Positions 27,060 through 34,710 of a DNA stretch of 64,000 nucleotides are shown here, piece after piece. Positions within the stretch are counted from its first letter, which is position 1, and each line of letters starts with the position of its first letter. The notes beneath the pieces are model-generated. The model ran no database searches and had not been told where the DNA came from. It worked only from the letters and a program-made list of their open reading frames with translations. The stretch is from the NCBI RefSeq assembly GCF_021049285.1, contig NZ_CP088017.1:124001-188000 (forward strand), given 5' to 3'. The DNA is from Ruania halotolerans (lineage in GTDB: Bacteria > Actinomycetota > Actinomycetes > Actinomycetales > Beutenbergiaceae). The position numbers were made by a program, and so were the translations under genes.

Positions 27060-28006
27060 CAGGGCAGGGTCTGATCGAGTGCGGCGATCGCCCCGTCGAG
27101 GTGCGGGTACCGGAACTCGAAATCGCCCAACCGCTCGGAGGTCACGTGCCGGCCCGTCAGCGCCAGGGCCGGGTCGGTGCGCAGCACCACGGATCCAAGC
27201 TGAACCAGTGGCGCTGGCGTCGGGGGAGCCCAGTCCGGCCGGCCGACGTGCCGCCGCATCGCCGCCATCAGCTCGGCGTTGCGGACGGGGTTCGGAGCAG
27301 CCGCCACCAGCACGCCGTCGGGGAGCCTCAACGCTCCCAGTCCCAATGCCGCGCAGGCCAGCTCCAGCCAGTCCGTCAGGTGGATCCAGGAGAACCACTG
27401 CCGCCCCGAACCCACCGGGCCGCCGAGCCCCATCCGGACCGGGAACATCAGCCGCTGCAGCACCGGGGAGTCGCCACCGAGCACGATCGAGATCCTCATG
27501 ATGTGCAGGTGCTCGGTGGGCGCGCCGGCGGCTGCTTCCTCCCACGGGGCGGCCACCCCGGTCATCTGCGGCAGCCCTGGTGGGATGTCCGGGACGGGCG
27601 AGCTCTCGGTCAGGTGAGCCTCGCCGCCGTCGGACCAGATCGCCGTCGTGCTCGCCTGCAGCCAGTGCTGCACCGGCGCGCTCGCCGCCTGTGCGGCCTG
27701 CACCAGCGCCCGGGTGGCGTGCACCCGGGAGTCGCGCAGTTCAGCGATCGCGGCCCGCGTGGGCCGGCAGTCCACGAGCTTGCCGGCCAGGTTCGCCACC
27801 CGCACGTCCGGTCCGTCCAATTCGGCCGCCCAGCCACCGCTGCCGACGGCGTCCCAGCGCACCTGCCGGTAAGGCAGGTCCGGGCGTGGGGTGCGGGTGA
27901 GCAACACGGCCTCCGCACCGCGCCGACTCACCTCGGCGGCCAGTGCGGTCCCGAGGAACCCGGTGCCGCCGGCGATGACCACCCGGGGCGCAGAGCTGAC
28001 TGTCAT
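27059..28006 (-). CDS. TIGR01777 family epimerase-like protein (YfcH-like)
   Basis: 315-residue extended-SDR protein. It opens VVIAGGTGFLGTALAAEVSRRG, has NLAG and SRVHATRALVQA segments of the YfcH group, and ends with the DUF1731 module (GDFEFRYPHLDGAIAAL). Function of the family is uncertain; members bind NAD(P). It is the second gene of a four-gene minus-strand operon, 10 bases after the phosphoribosyltransferase gene. Confidence 0.87.
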   Translation of the reverse strand: MTVSSAPRVVIAGGTGFLGTALAAEVSRRGAEAVLLTRTPRPDLPYRQVRWDAVGSGGWAAELDGPDVRVANLAGKLVDCRPTRAAIAELRDSRVHATRALVQAAQAASAPVQHWLQASTTAIWSDGGEAHLTESSPVPDIPPGLPQMTGVAAPWEEAAAGAPTEHLHIMRISIVLGGDSPVLQRLMFPVRMGLGGPVGSGRQWFSWIHLTDWLELACAALGLGALRLPDGVLVAAAPNPVRNAELMAAMRRHVGRPDWAPPTPAPLVQLGSVVLRTDPALALTGRHVTSERLGDFEFRYPHLDGAIAALDQTLP

Positions 28007-28016
28007 GAGCGCCTCC

Positions 28017-28568
28017 TCAGGCTTCAGTGGTCGCGGCGGCGGTCACGGGCGGGAGCGTCGACCACGGGAACGCGATCCACCGGTCGGTGCGCCGCCAGGT
28101 GTAGTCCGGCTCGATCACCGAACGTGGCTTGGTGTAGAGCACGGCGCTGCGCGCCTCGGCGGGCAGGTGCTCGGAGGGCGCACGCACGTGCTGGTCCGTG
28201 GCCGGAGCCGACCCGGTGCGCAGGAGTCGCATCACCATCTCCAGCGTGCGCCCGGAGTCGGCCACATCGTCAACCACCAGCACCTTCGCGCCAGCGAGCA
28301 CCGAGGTATCCAGGAGGGGCGGAAGCAGGAGTGGCTCGGGAAGGGTCTGGTCCACTCCGGTGTAGAACTCCACGTTCATCGCACCCATTGCCTTGACCCC
28401 GAGGGCGTACGCGATCGCGCCCGCCGGGATCAAGCCACCACGCGCCACGGCGATCACCAGATCGGGCATCCAGCCACCGCCGGAGACCAGTTGGGCCAAC
28501 TCCCGGCTGGCCTCTCCGAATCGGTTCCACGGCAGAACTTCGCGGGGCGGCGGTGCGGCTGTGGTCAT
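28017..28568 (-). CDS. Purine phosphoribosyltransferase (PRTase type I)
   Basis: 183-residue enzyme with the PRPP-binding loop KVLVVDDVADSGRTLEMV and the segment PDLVIAVARGGLIPAGAIAYALGV, both typical of Gpt/hypoxanthine-xanthine-type phosphoribosyltransferases. It probably salvages a purine base using PRPP in the cytoplasm. The start at 28568 (MTTAAPPPREV) gives normal length, although the frame is open further upstream. First gene of the operon with the SDR, APH and EF-Tu-domain genes. Confidence 0.86.
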   Translation of the reverse strand: MTTAAPPPREVLPWNRFGEASRELAQLVSGGGWMPDLVIAVARGGLIPAGAIAYALGVKAMGAMNVEFYTGVDQTLPEPLLLPPLLDTSVLAGAKVLVVDDVADSGRTLEMVMRLLRTGSAPATDQHVRAPSEHLPAEARSAVLYTKPRSVIEPDYTWRRTDRWIAFPWSTLPPVTAAATTEA

Positions 28569-28626
28569 GGCCTCGACTCTAGGACATCGCCGCGCGCGGC
28601 CACCGTGGCCCGGGTACTGTCGCGCC

Positions 28627-29472
28627 ATGGTCGATGACAAGCGGCAACGGGAACGGATGGGCGATACCGACCTCGATATCGAGGAGGAGCTGGTTGTCGA
28701 AGCAGCGACCACCGTCACCGAGGGGACCAAGCGTCTCAATCGCACCTGGGTCGAACTCATCGTCACCGGTCTCTTCGGCGGGATCGACATCGGGTTGGGG
28801 ATCCTGGCGATGATCCTCGTCAAACAGGCCACCGACTCCGACATCCTGGCCGGGATGGCTTTCGGCGTCGGGCTCCTGGCACTGAAGTTGGCCCACTCGG
28901 AACTGTTCACCGAGGAGTTTCTCCTGCCCATCAACGCGATTGTGGCGGGCCAGGGCACGTGGCCACAGTTGCTGCGCCTGTGGTCGGCCACGCTCGTGGG
29001 CAACCTGACGGGTGGCGTGGCCTTCGCGTGGCTGACGGTGCTGGCCCTGCCCAACTATCACGGCACGCTCATCGAGAGCGCGAACGAGTATCTCGATCCG
29101 GGCTCGACCGGTGCCATGATCGGGTTATCGCTGCTCGCCGGTGCCACCATCACCCTGTCCACGCGCATGCAACAGGGAACGTCCAACGATGTGGTCGTCG
29201 CGCTCATCTGCCTGGCCTCGGGCCTGCTCGTGATCGGCCTGGGCATGTTGCACGGGGCGCTGAACGCGATCGTGATATTCGCCGCCATGTTCGCCGGGGC
29301 GGACATCACCCTCTGGCAGTTCCTGTCCTGGTTCGGCGTCGTCATCGTGTTCAACATGCTCGGCGGCCTCCTCGTCATCACCGTGCCCCGGCTCGCGCGC
29401 ACGCACCGCGTCCTCCGCGCAGTGCGCAACGGGGAACTGAGCCTCGAGAAGCTTGAGGAAGAGGCAGCGTAG
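28627..29472 (+). CDS. Formate/nitrite transporter (FNT) family channel
   Basis: 281-residue membrane channel. About 45 hydrophilic N-terminal residues precede six hydrophobic spans. FNT-type features include KLAHSELFTEEFLLPINAIVAG and GNLTGGVAFAWL, the latter matching the conserved channel-loop region. FNT proteins pass formate, nitrite, hydrosulfide or other small anions; this copy belongs to the YfdC-like branch with a long N-terminal tail. It is divergent from the phosphoribosyltransferase gene, 58 bases away. Confidence 0.86.
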   Translation: MVDDKRQRERMGDTDLDIEEELVVEAATTVTEGTKRLNRTWVELIVTGLFGGIDIGLGILAMILVKQATDSDILAGMAFGVGLLALKLAHSELFTEEFLLPINAIVAGQGTWPQLLRLWSATLVGNLTGGVAFAWLTVLALPNYHGTLIESANEYLDPGSTGAMIGLSLLAGATITLSTRMQQGTSNDVVVALICLASGLLVIGLGMLHGALNAIVIFAAMFAGADITLWQFLSWFGVVIVFNMLGGLLVITVPRLARTHRVLRAVRNGELSLEKLEEEAA

Positions 29473-29533
29473 GGCCACAGCCGCCGCCCGGTCGCCGGAT
29501 TCGAGGATGGTCGGGCTCTACTAGCGTGAGGGC

Positions 29534-30382
29534 ATGCCCGTACGTCTGATCGCCACCGATCTCGATGGGACCCTGCTGGACGGTGACCTCGCAGTGACCA
29601 CCCGCACCCGAGCGGCCCTGGATGCCGCCCGCACGGCCGGGATCACTGTGGTGCCGGTCACCGCTCGTCAACCGATCGGCCTGGCCCAGATCGCCACCGC
29701 CGCCGGGTTCACCGGATGGGCGCTGTGCGGCAACGGGGCACGCGCCTACCACCTGACATCGCAGGAGACACTGTTCGAGGCGTACCTGAGCGTGGCCGCA
29801 CAACAGGGGCTTGCCGAGGCGCTGCTCGAACTGGCACCCGATGCGCTCTTCGTCTCGGTGCGTCAGGGCGGTGAGGAGTTCGTGGCGCAGCAGGGATATG
29901 CGGATCTGGCGGAGTTCAACGATCACAAGCGGGAACCGGGCACGATGGCTCCGGCCACCCTGGCGGAGGTGCTCGCCGAACCGAGTCTGAAGCTGGTCGT
30001 GCGCCACCCGGGCATCGACAATGATCAGCTGGTGGCCACCATTCGAGGACTGGGCCTGCCCGGCTTCGAAGTCACGCACTCCGGGGCACCGTTCGTGGAG
30101 GTGCTCGCCGAGGGCGTCACGAAGGCGTGGGGACTGGCGCGGCTGTGTACGCACCTGAGCGTGGAGCCGGCCGAGGTGCTTGCATTCGGTGATGCGCCCA
30201 ATGATGCCGAGATGCTCGCCTGGGCGGGCCGTGGCGTCGCCGTGGCGAACGCTGCCCCGCACACCCTGGCCGCGGCGGACGAGATCACCGCCGCGCATAC
30301 CGACGAGGGCGTGGCGCAGACGATCGAACGTCTGCTCGCGGACGCCTCACCTCAGCCGAGGGTCACCCCGAGAAGGTCGTAG
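29534..30382 (+). CDS. HAD-superfamily Cof-type phosphatase
   Basis: 282-residue HAD-IIB hydrolase. Motif I DLDGTLLDGD starts at residue 9, the C2 cap domain spans about 85-190, and motif IV AFGDAPNDAEMLAWAGRGVAVANA is near the C terminus. Such enzymes dephosphorylate sugar phosphates, flavins or other small molecules in the cytoplasm. The ATG at 29534 places motif I at the usual distance. It ends just before a strong bidirectional terminator. Confidence 0.9.
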   Translation: MPVRLIATDLDGTLLDGDLAVTTRTRAALDAARTAGITVVPVTARQPIGLAQIATAAGFTGWALCGNGARAYHLTSQETLFEAYLSVAAQQGLAEALLELAPDALFVSVRQGGEEFVAQQGYADLAEFNDHKREPGTMAPATLAEVLAEPSLKLVVRHPGIDNDQLVATIRGLGLPGFEVTHSGAPFVEVLAEGVTKAWGLARLCTHLSVEPAEVLAFGDAPNDAEMLAWAGRGVAVANAAPHTLAAADEITAAHTDEGVAQTIERLLADASPQPRVTPRRS

Positions 30383-30428
30383 CAGTCTCATCCTCGGTCG
30401 ACGATGCCGTCCGTGCGGATGCGCCGGG

Positions 30429-30464
30429 CATCGGCCGCGGCGGTTCGTGCCGCCGCGGCCGATG
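30429..30464. terminator. Bidirectional hairpin terminator
   Basis: Perfect 15-bp stem CATCGGCCGCGGCGG (30429-30443) with CCGCCGCGGCCGATG (30450-30464) and a 6-base loop. It sits between the convergent HAD phosphatase and csbD genes. Confidence 0.85.
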
Positions 30465-30469
30465 GGGCC

Positions 30470-30643
30470 TCACTTGTTGAAGGCGTCCTTGACGTTCTCG
30501 CCAGCCTGCTTCAGGTCGGCCGCCGCCTGGTCCTTGCGTCCCTCAGCGGTCAGTTCCTCGTTGTCGGTCGCCTTCCCGGCAGCCTCCTTCGCCTTTCCGG
30601 AGGCGTCCTGTGCGGCATTGCGGATCTTGTCGTCGGTACCCAT
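30470..30643 (-). CDS. CsbD family stress-response protein
   Basis: 57-residue hydrophilic protein, MGTDDKIRNAAQDASGKAKE and so on, rich in Lys, Ala and Glu with predicted amphipathic helices, typical of CsbD proteins induced by general stress. The start at 30643 has GAAGGG 6 bases upstream; ATG 30649 is too close to that site. It is the last gene of the minus-strand Asp23 cluster, 51 bases after the membrane-anchor gene, and ends at the bidirectional terminator. Function beyond stress induction is unknown. Confidence 0.88.
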   Translation of the reverse strand: MGTDDKIRNAAQDASGKAKEAAGKATDNEELTAEGRKDQAAADLKQAGENVKDAFNK

Positions 30644-30694
30644 CGTCATCCCTTCGATATGTCGGAGCGGCCGGCAGGGGCCGGTCCAGGCGCA

Positions 30695-31276
30695 TCAGTC
30701 GATGCGCCGGTGGCCGCCGTCTCTTCTGGCGACGGCCAGGTCGATTCGACCCGTACAGGAGGATGCCCGCACCATCTGGGCCGCCTGGGCGGCCACACGG
30801 GCGACATGCTCACTGACGGCGTCGAGGTCAGCTGCGGCCTCGATCGTCACCGTGCCCTCGAGCACGATTGCGGTGCGCTCGCGAATGAAGCGCAAATCGG
30901 CCTTCCGGATCTGTGGATCGCTCGCACAGGCGCGCTGTGCCGCAGCTGCGACCGCACCGGGCTCCACGACGGCACGAGTGCCGGCCGTGTCCAGGACTCG
31001 CACTGTTTCGGTACGGAGCCGGCGCGCCCACGCCACCAGTGCGACCACCACGAGGACGGCCAGCACCGCAGCGAGGGCGGCAGCGGCGTTCACCATGTCC
31101 TGATCGTCGATGCGCTCCAGCGCAGCAGCCGCGCCCCAGTCGGCTGCGAGCTCGGGCCAGTCCTGCGGCCACCATGGGGTGTGGGTGGCTGCCACGGCCA
31201 CGCCGGCGAGGACGAGCATGACGCCGGCGAGCAGCACGAGCGTTCGGATCAGTGCGTTGCCACGGCGCGCTCTCAT
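30695..31276 (-). CDS. AmaP-like membrane anchor with alkaline-shock-type domain
   Basis: 193-residue protein with two N-terminal transmembrane helices (about 10-30 and 60-85) separated by a Trp-rich loop. A C-terminal domain of about 100 residues resembles the Asp23/AmaP fold (VEPGAVAAAAQRACASDPQIRKADLRFIRER). In Staphylococcus, AmaP tethers Asp23 to the membrane; the same topology and operon setting suggest an equivalent here. It overlaps the upstream gene by four bases. Confidence 0.72.
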   Translation of the reverse strand: MRARRGNALIRTLVLLAGVMLVLAGVAVAATHTPWWPQDWPELAADWGAAAALERIDDQDMVNAAAALAAVLAVLVVVALVAWARRLRTETVRVLDTAGTRAVVEPGAVAAAAQRACASDPQIRKADLRFIRERTAIVLEGTVTIEAAADLDAVSEHVARVAAQAAQMVRASSCTGRIDLAVARRDGGHRRID

Positions 31277-31842
31277 CGTTCCCCCGTCGCCTCGCGGACG
31301 TGAACCGTGATCGCCGAGGTGCCGGCCAGCGGGGCCAGACGCCGGTCCACGGCCTGGCGAACAGCCTCTTCGATGCCGTCCGGGCCGGTCGCCGTCACGC
31401 TGACGGTGAGCCGCCGAGAGGTGGCGACTGTGGCTGCCGTGAGTACGCCGTCGGTCGCCAGCGCGGCCGTCGAGGCGAGCCGGGCGATGCCCTGATCGCG
31501 GACGGACAACGCCGGCCAGGCACGGAACGAGCGCCCGTCGCGACGGCGCTGCGGCAGCGCTGCGCCGATCAAGAGCAGGCCGATCAGCAGCGCTGAGCCG
31601 GCGAGCGCGAGGTCGGCCCATGACTCACCGGTGAACTCCGCCACCGTGGTCAGCGCACTGCCCAGCCACGACGTTGCGGTGCCACCCTGCCAGGCCGTCA
31701 CGGCGTGCTGTCCGAGCAGCACCGAGATGCCGGCGGCGAGGATCACGAGCACGGCGCGCACGATGTGTAGCCCGCCGCGACGGCGCGGTCGCGGCGTGGC
31801 AGGCAGGGCGGGGAGCTCGCCCGTCCCGGTCGGTGCAGCCAT
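31273..31842 (-). CDS. DUF6286-type membrane protein of the Asp23 cluster
   Basis: 189-residue protein with two hydrophobic helices (about 27-47 and 78-97) and a cytoplasmic C-terminal domain (LTVSVTATGPDGIEEAVRQAVDRRLAPLAG). This matches the DUF6286 proteins that accompany Asp23/Gls24 genes in actinobacteria. ATG 31842 overlaps the stop of the preceding small Asp23-like gene by one base. Role inferred from cluster: membrane partner for the envelope-stress proteins. Confidence 0.7.
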   Translation of the reverse strand: MAAPTGTGELPALPATPRPRRRGGLHIVRAVLVILAAGISVLLGQHAVTAWQGGTATSWLGSALTTVAEFTGESWADLALAGSALLIGLLLIGAALPQRRRDGRSFRAWPALSVRDQGIARLASTAALATDGVLTAATVATSRRLTVSVTATGPDGIEEAVRQAVDRRLAPLAGTSAITVHVREATGER

Positions 31843-32168
31843 CAACGAACCTTCCGCGCAGTGACGGCAGTGGGAAAGAGCACGTCATCGATGGCGATCG
31901 TCACGTGATCGGCGTCCACCCCGGCAAAGCGGGAGAGGGCCGAACGCACTCGCTCGGCGATCCGCCCGGCCACTGCATCGGCGGGCTCGGGCCAGTACGC
32001 GGCCGTGCTGATCTCGATGCGGGCCCGCCGCCCCGCCACCTGTGCCCGGGCCCGCGCCCCAGGTCGAGGCTCGTGCACATACTCGCGGGCGGCGTCCGCA
32101 GCAGCGCGGGCGGCGATCCGTTCCACCACCCGAGGGGCGAGTGTGATCGAGCCGGCCAGGTCACCCAC
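31842..32168 (-). CDS. Small Asp23/Gls24-like protein
   Basis: 108-residue protein without transmembrane helices. The pattern GSITLAPRVVERIAARAAADA then a central basic strand and VAGRIAERVRSALSRFAGVDADHVTIAIDDVLF follows the Asp23 fold: an N-terminal helix, beta strands, a long helix and a final strand. It starts at GTG 32168, overlapping the upstream small membrane gene by eight bases. Probably assembles with the other Asp23-type proteins of the operon. Confidence 0.75.
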   Translation of the reverse strand: MGDLAGSITLAPRVVERIAARAAADAAREYVHEPRPGARARAQVAGRRARIEISTAAYWPEPADAVAGRIAERVRSALSRFAGVDADHVTIAIDDVLFPTAVTARKVR

Positions 32169-32337
32169 GACGACGGCCCAGCAGGCTCCCGAGGTCGAAG
32201 GAGCCGTCGATCAGTGCGCCGAGCACGAGGCCGAGCGCGCCGAGCACCACAGCGAGGAGGAATCCGGTGAAGCCGCCGGTGATCACGGCCAGTGCCAGCA
32301 GCAGGCCCGCGAGTAGGCCGGTCGTCGTTGCATTCAT
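32161..32337 (-). CDS. Small hydrophobic membrane protein, DUF2273-like
   Basis: 58-residue protein, MNATTTGLLAGLLLALAVIT and onward, made of two closely packed transmembrane segments and ending GSLLGRRRG. DUF2273 proteins of similar size sit between amaP and asp23 in Firmicutes, so this is the likely equivalent. The start ATG at 32337 overlaps the upstream gene end at 32334 by four bases, and the 3' end overlaps the next GTG, so it is well supported despite its size. Confidence 0.75.
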   Translation of the reverse strand: MNATTTGLLAGLLLALAVITGGFTGFLLAVVLGALGLVLGALIDGSFDLGSLLGRRRG

Positions 32338-32705
32338 CGTGTGTGCTCCTCGTGGTCTCGTTCGTGATGGTCCGGTGCCGCCAACTCATCCACATGCACC
32401 AGCACCGGTGCCCCTGTGGCTGTGGCCACCGCCTCGTGCACTGCTCCCGCGACGTCGGGGATTCGTGAGCCGAGAGCGAGCAATACGTGCACGTGCACGG
32501 TCCCGTTCACGAGACGTACTCCTGGAATGGTCCTCCCGGGCAGGTACGTCCGCACTTCGGAGAGCCGGCCGGTGTGCAGGTCGATCACCTGGGGAACGTC
32601 CAGTGCCGCCGCCCGCGCACGCGATGCCGTCTCGGCCGTCGTGCCCGGATCCGGATCCGGGCGATGCTGGCGTTCGGCCACCGACAGGCTCACTGGCAAG
32701 GTCAC
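32334..32705 (-). CDS. Divergent Asp23/Gls24-like protein
   Basis: 123-residue soluble protein. The stretch VRLVNGTVHVHVLLALGSRIPDVAGAVHEAVATATGAPVLVHVDEL matches the C-terminal half of the Asp23 fold, while the N-terminal third is a variable, probably flexible region; the C terminus is rich in His and Glu. Its GTG overlaps the preceding gene by four bases (GTGA). Function inferred from the operon. Confidence 0.7.
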   Translation of the reverse strand: MTLPVSLSVAERQHRPDPDPGTTAETASRARAAALDVPQVIDLHTGRLSEVRTYLPGRTIPGVRLVNGTVHVHVLLALGSRIPDVAGAVHEAVATATGAPVLVHVDELAAPDHHERDHEEHTR

Positions 32706-33193
32706 TGGACTCGGGGCTCAGCAGGCTGAGTGCGGTCCTCGCCCTCATCCTCGTTCTCGTCCCCGGGCAGGTGCACGTCGGTAACAGCGATGTTCACCTC
32801 GACCACTGTCAGGCCCGTCATCCGCTGGATGGAGGAGGCGATGTTGTCGCGAACGGACTGAGCCACATCGGCGATGGCCACGCCGTACTCGGCAATGAAC
32901 TCCACGTCCACCGCGCACTCGACGGTACCGACCTCGACGCGGACGCCCTGGCTGTAGTTGGTGGAACCACCGGGGATGCGCTCACGGATCGCACTGAATG
33001 CCCGCGCGGCTCCGCCGCCGATGTCATAGACGCCCGTGACGTCCCGGGCGGCGATACCAGCGATCTTGCTGACCACGGTGTCGGCGATGGTGGTGGTGCC
33101 CAGTTCGGTGTCCAGCGGCCCGGTGGGCTTGGCGACGTCACTCGACATGCCTGTGGTGGCGGTTTGGTGGGCGGGTGCGGACTTCTCAGCCAT
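32702..33193 (-). CDS. Asp23/Gls24 family envelope stress protein
   Basis: 163-residue protein and the best-conserved member of the cluster. It shows the full family pattern: TTIADTVVSKIAGIAARDVTGVYDIGGG, VRVEVGTVECAVDVEFIAEYGV and ADVAQSVRDNIASSIQRMTGLTVVEVNIAVTDVHL. In Firmicutes, Asp23 forms membrane-associated rafts linked to cell-wall stress. I chose ATG 33193 (MAEKSAPAHQT); upstream codons lack family character. It is the first gene of a six-gene coupled operon ending with csbD, divergent from an ECF sigma gene. Confidence 0.88.
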   Translation of the reverse strand: MAEKSAPAHQTATTGMSSDVAKPTGPLDTELGTTTIADTVVSKIAGIAARDVTGVYDIGGGAARAFSAIRERIPGGSTNYSQGVRVEVGTVECAVDVEFIAEYGVAIADVAQSVRDNIASSIQRMTGLTVVEVNIAVTDVHLPGDENEDEGEDRTQPAEPRVQ

Positions 33194-33278
33194 GGCAGAA
33201 CCTCTCCGTGTGGGCGGACCCGTGCGGACCGTCATACAGTGAGTGCACGTAGCGCACGGAAGCTCACGGCTCTGGACG

Positions 33279-33294
33279 TGTGACATTGATCACT
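33279..33294. promoter_or_regulatory. Crp-like palindrome in the asp23/sigma divergent region
   Basis: TGTGA-N6-TCACT at 33279-33294 matches the Crp half-sites TGTGA/TCACA at 9 of 10 positions. It lies 16 bases before the sigma-factor start codon, in the only regulatory gap between that gene and the divergent Asp23 operon. Confidence 0.35.
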
Positions 33295-33310
33295 AGCTGC
33301 GGGGAGTGCG

Positions 33311-33853
33311 GTGGACACCTCGGATACCGGCTTGATGCGGCGGACCCGCAATGGCGACAAGGCGGCGTTCGAGGAGATCGTCCGTCGCCATGGTCCGGCG
33401 ATGTATCGATTCGGGCTTCGCATGCTGCGCGACGAGGATGCCGTGCGCGACTGCGTCCAGGAGGCATTCGTCTCCGCCTGGGAAGGTGCGGGACGTTTCC
33501 GGGGTGAGGCGGCCGTGAAGACATGGCTGTTCGCCATCCTCGCGAACAAGATCCGCCGTCACTTGCGTGTGCGCGGGCGGGAGATGGCCACGGACCTGGA
33601 TGAGGTTGATATCTGCGCACCGCCGCAGTACGGCCCGGAGCGGCGGGCGCTCGCAGGGAGCATGATGGCCGAGTTGGAGCAGGCGCTCGACGACCTGCCG
33701 CTTGCACAGCGTGCGTGCTGGATCCTGTACGAGGTGGAAGGCCTCTCGTACGAACGAATCGCGCACATTCAGGGAACCACGGTGGGTGCCGTGCGCGGGG
33801 CGATCTATCGCGCCAGACAAGGCCTGGAACGGAGACTCGAGGCATGGAGATGA
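33311..33853 (+). CDS. ECF-type RNA polymerase sigma factor
   Basis: 180-residue sigma-70 family factor with region 2 (FEEIVRRHGPAMYRFGLRMLRDEDAVRDCVQEAFVSAW) and region 4 (ALDDLPLAQRACWILYEVEGLSYERIAHIQGTTVGAVRGAIYRARQGL). There is no region 1 or 3, as expected for extracytoplasmic-function factors. GTG start at 33311. It is divergent from the Asp23 operon and coupled to a downstream Asp23-like gene, so it likely drives this envelope-stress module. No classical anti-sigma factor is adjacent. Confidence 0.92.
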   Translation: MDTSDTGLMRRTRNGDKAAFEEIVRRHGPAMYRFGLRMLRDEDAVRDCVQEAFVSAWEGAGRFRGEAAVKTWLFAILANKIRRHLRVRGREMATDLDEVDICAPPQYGPERRALAGSMMAELEQALDDLPLAQRACWILYEVEGLSYERIAHIQGTTVGAVRGAIYRARQGLERRLEAWR

Positions 33854-34302
33854 GGCGAGACGAGCTGGAGCCGCCCTCGGACCTGCTCGCCCGGGCGGCC
33901 GGCGAACTACGCCAGCTCACCGACGACGGATGGGTGCGTGCCGAGCGCGGGGTCCTCGATCGGGTGACCCGCGCCCTGCGGAACGCCCCGTCGGTGCGGG
34001 GTGTGCACGCCGGCGGGGAGTTCCTGCTCTCGGCGACGGTGCTCAGTGCGCAGGTGGCCGAGCGGGTGGACACCGTGCCGGATGCGCGAGCGTTCTCCGT
34101 TCATATCACCACCGATGACGACGATCGGCTGGATGGTCTGACGATCACGTTGAGCGTGGCCTACGGTGCGCCGATCGGTCCGGTGAGCGAACAGGCTCGC
34201 CTCGCCGCGGCCGCCGCGGCAACGGACGCTCTGGGGGACGAGGTGAGCGGCGATCGGGTGACCGTGGACGTCATCGTCGAGGATGTGCACGTCGGGGAGT
34301 GA
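33850..34302 (+). CDS. Asp23-like protein coupled to the ECF sigma gene
   Basis: 150-residue soluble protein. The C-terminal half (FSVHITTDDDDRLDGLTITLSVAYGAPIGPVSEQARLAAAAAATDAL then VTVDVIVEDVHVGE) follows the Asp23 strand-helix-strand pattern; the N-terminal 45 residues are helical and charged. ATG 33850 overlaps the sigma stop (ATGA); ATG 33844 is an alternative. This position is normally held by an anti-sigma factor, but no transmembrane helix or zinc-binding HxxxCxxC motif is present. Confidence 0.72.
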   Translation: MRRDELEPPSDLLARAAGELRQLTDDGWVRAERGVLDRVTRALRNAPSVRGVHAGGEFLLSATVLSAQVAERVDTVPDARAFSVHITTDDDDRLDGLTITLSVAYGAPIGPVSEQARLAAAAAATDALGDEVSGDRVTVDVIVEDVHVGE

Positions 34303-34310
34303 ATCGCGGT

Positions 34311-34631
34311 TCAGTGCGATGCTGCTGCGATGCGGTCGCCCCAGGCTGCGAGCGGGTCGAGTAGCTCGTTCAGTTCGACGCCCTGGTCGGTGAGCCGGTA
34401 ATCGACCCGCAGGGGAAAGCCCTCGCCGGCGGTGCGCGTGATGAGGCCATCGCGCGCGAGTTCGCGCAACTGATCGGCGAGTACCTTCTCCGAGATTCCC
34501 CCGATGGCCCGGCGCAACTCCGCAAATCGCCGATCGCCCTCGGCGAGGCGCCAGAGGATCGTCGGCTTCCACTTCGAACCGATCAGGTCGAAGACGACGT
34601 TGACGCCGCACTGTTGCTGCTCTTCAGTCAT
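34311..34631 (-). CDS. HxlR-family transcriptional regulator
   Basis: 106-residue winged-helix regulator, beginning MTEEQQQCGVNVVFDLIGSKW. The HxlR core is visible in WRLAEGDRRFAELRRAIGGISEKVLADQLRELARDGLITR. A single cysteine near the N terminus (Cys8) is at the position used for redox or electrophile sensing in some HxlR proteins. It is divergent from the reductase gene on its right and probably controls it. ATG 34631 is preferred; the open frame upstream overlaps the reductase start. Confidence 0.88.
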   Translation of the reverse strand: MTEEQQQCGVNVVFDLIGSKWKPTILWRLAEGDRRFAELRRAIGGISEKVLADQLRELARDGLITRTAGEGFPLRVDYRLTDQGVELNELLDPLAAWGDRIAAASH

Positions 34632-34710
34632 TGCGCGCTCACCCCTGGGTTTGTCCGCACCTGATTGTACGTACTGGACCGGCTCCGTAGGCCCGTCGAT
34701 CATGGTGAAC

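Noticed and set aside
33850-34302. Classical anti-sigma factor
   Set aside because: No transmembrane helix and no HxxxCxxC zinc motif; the C-terminal half looks Asp23-like instead.
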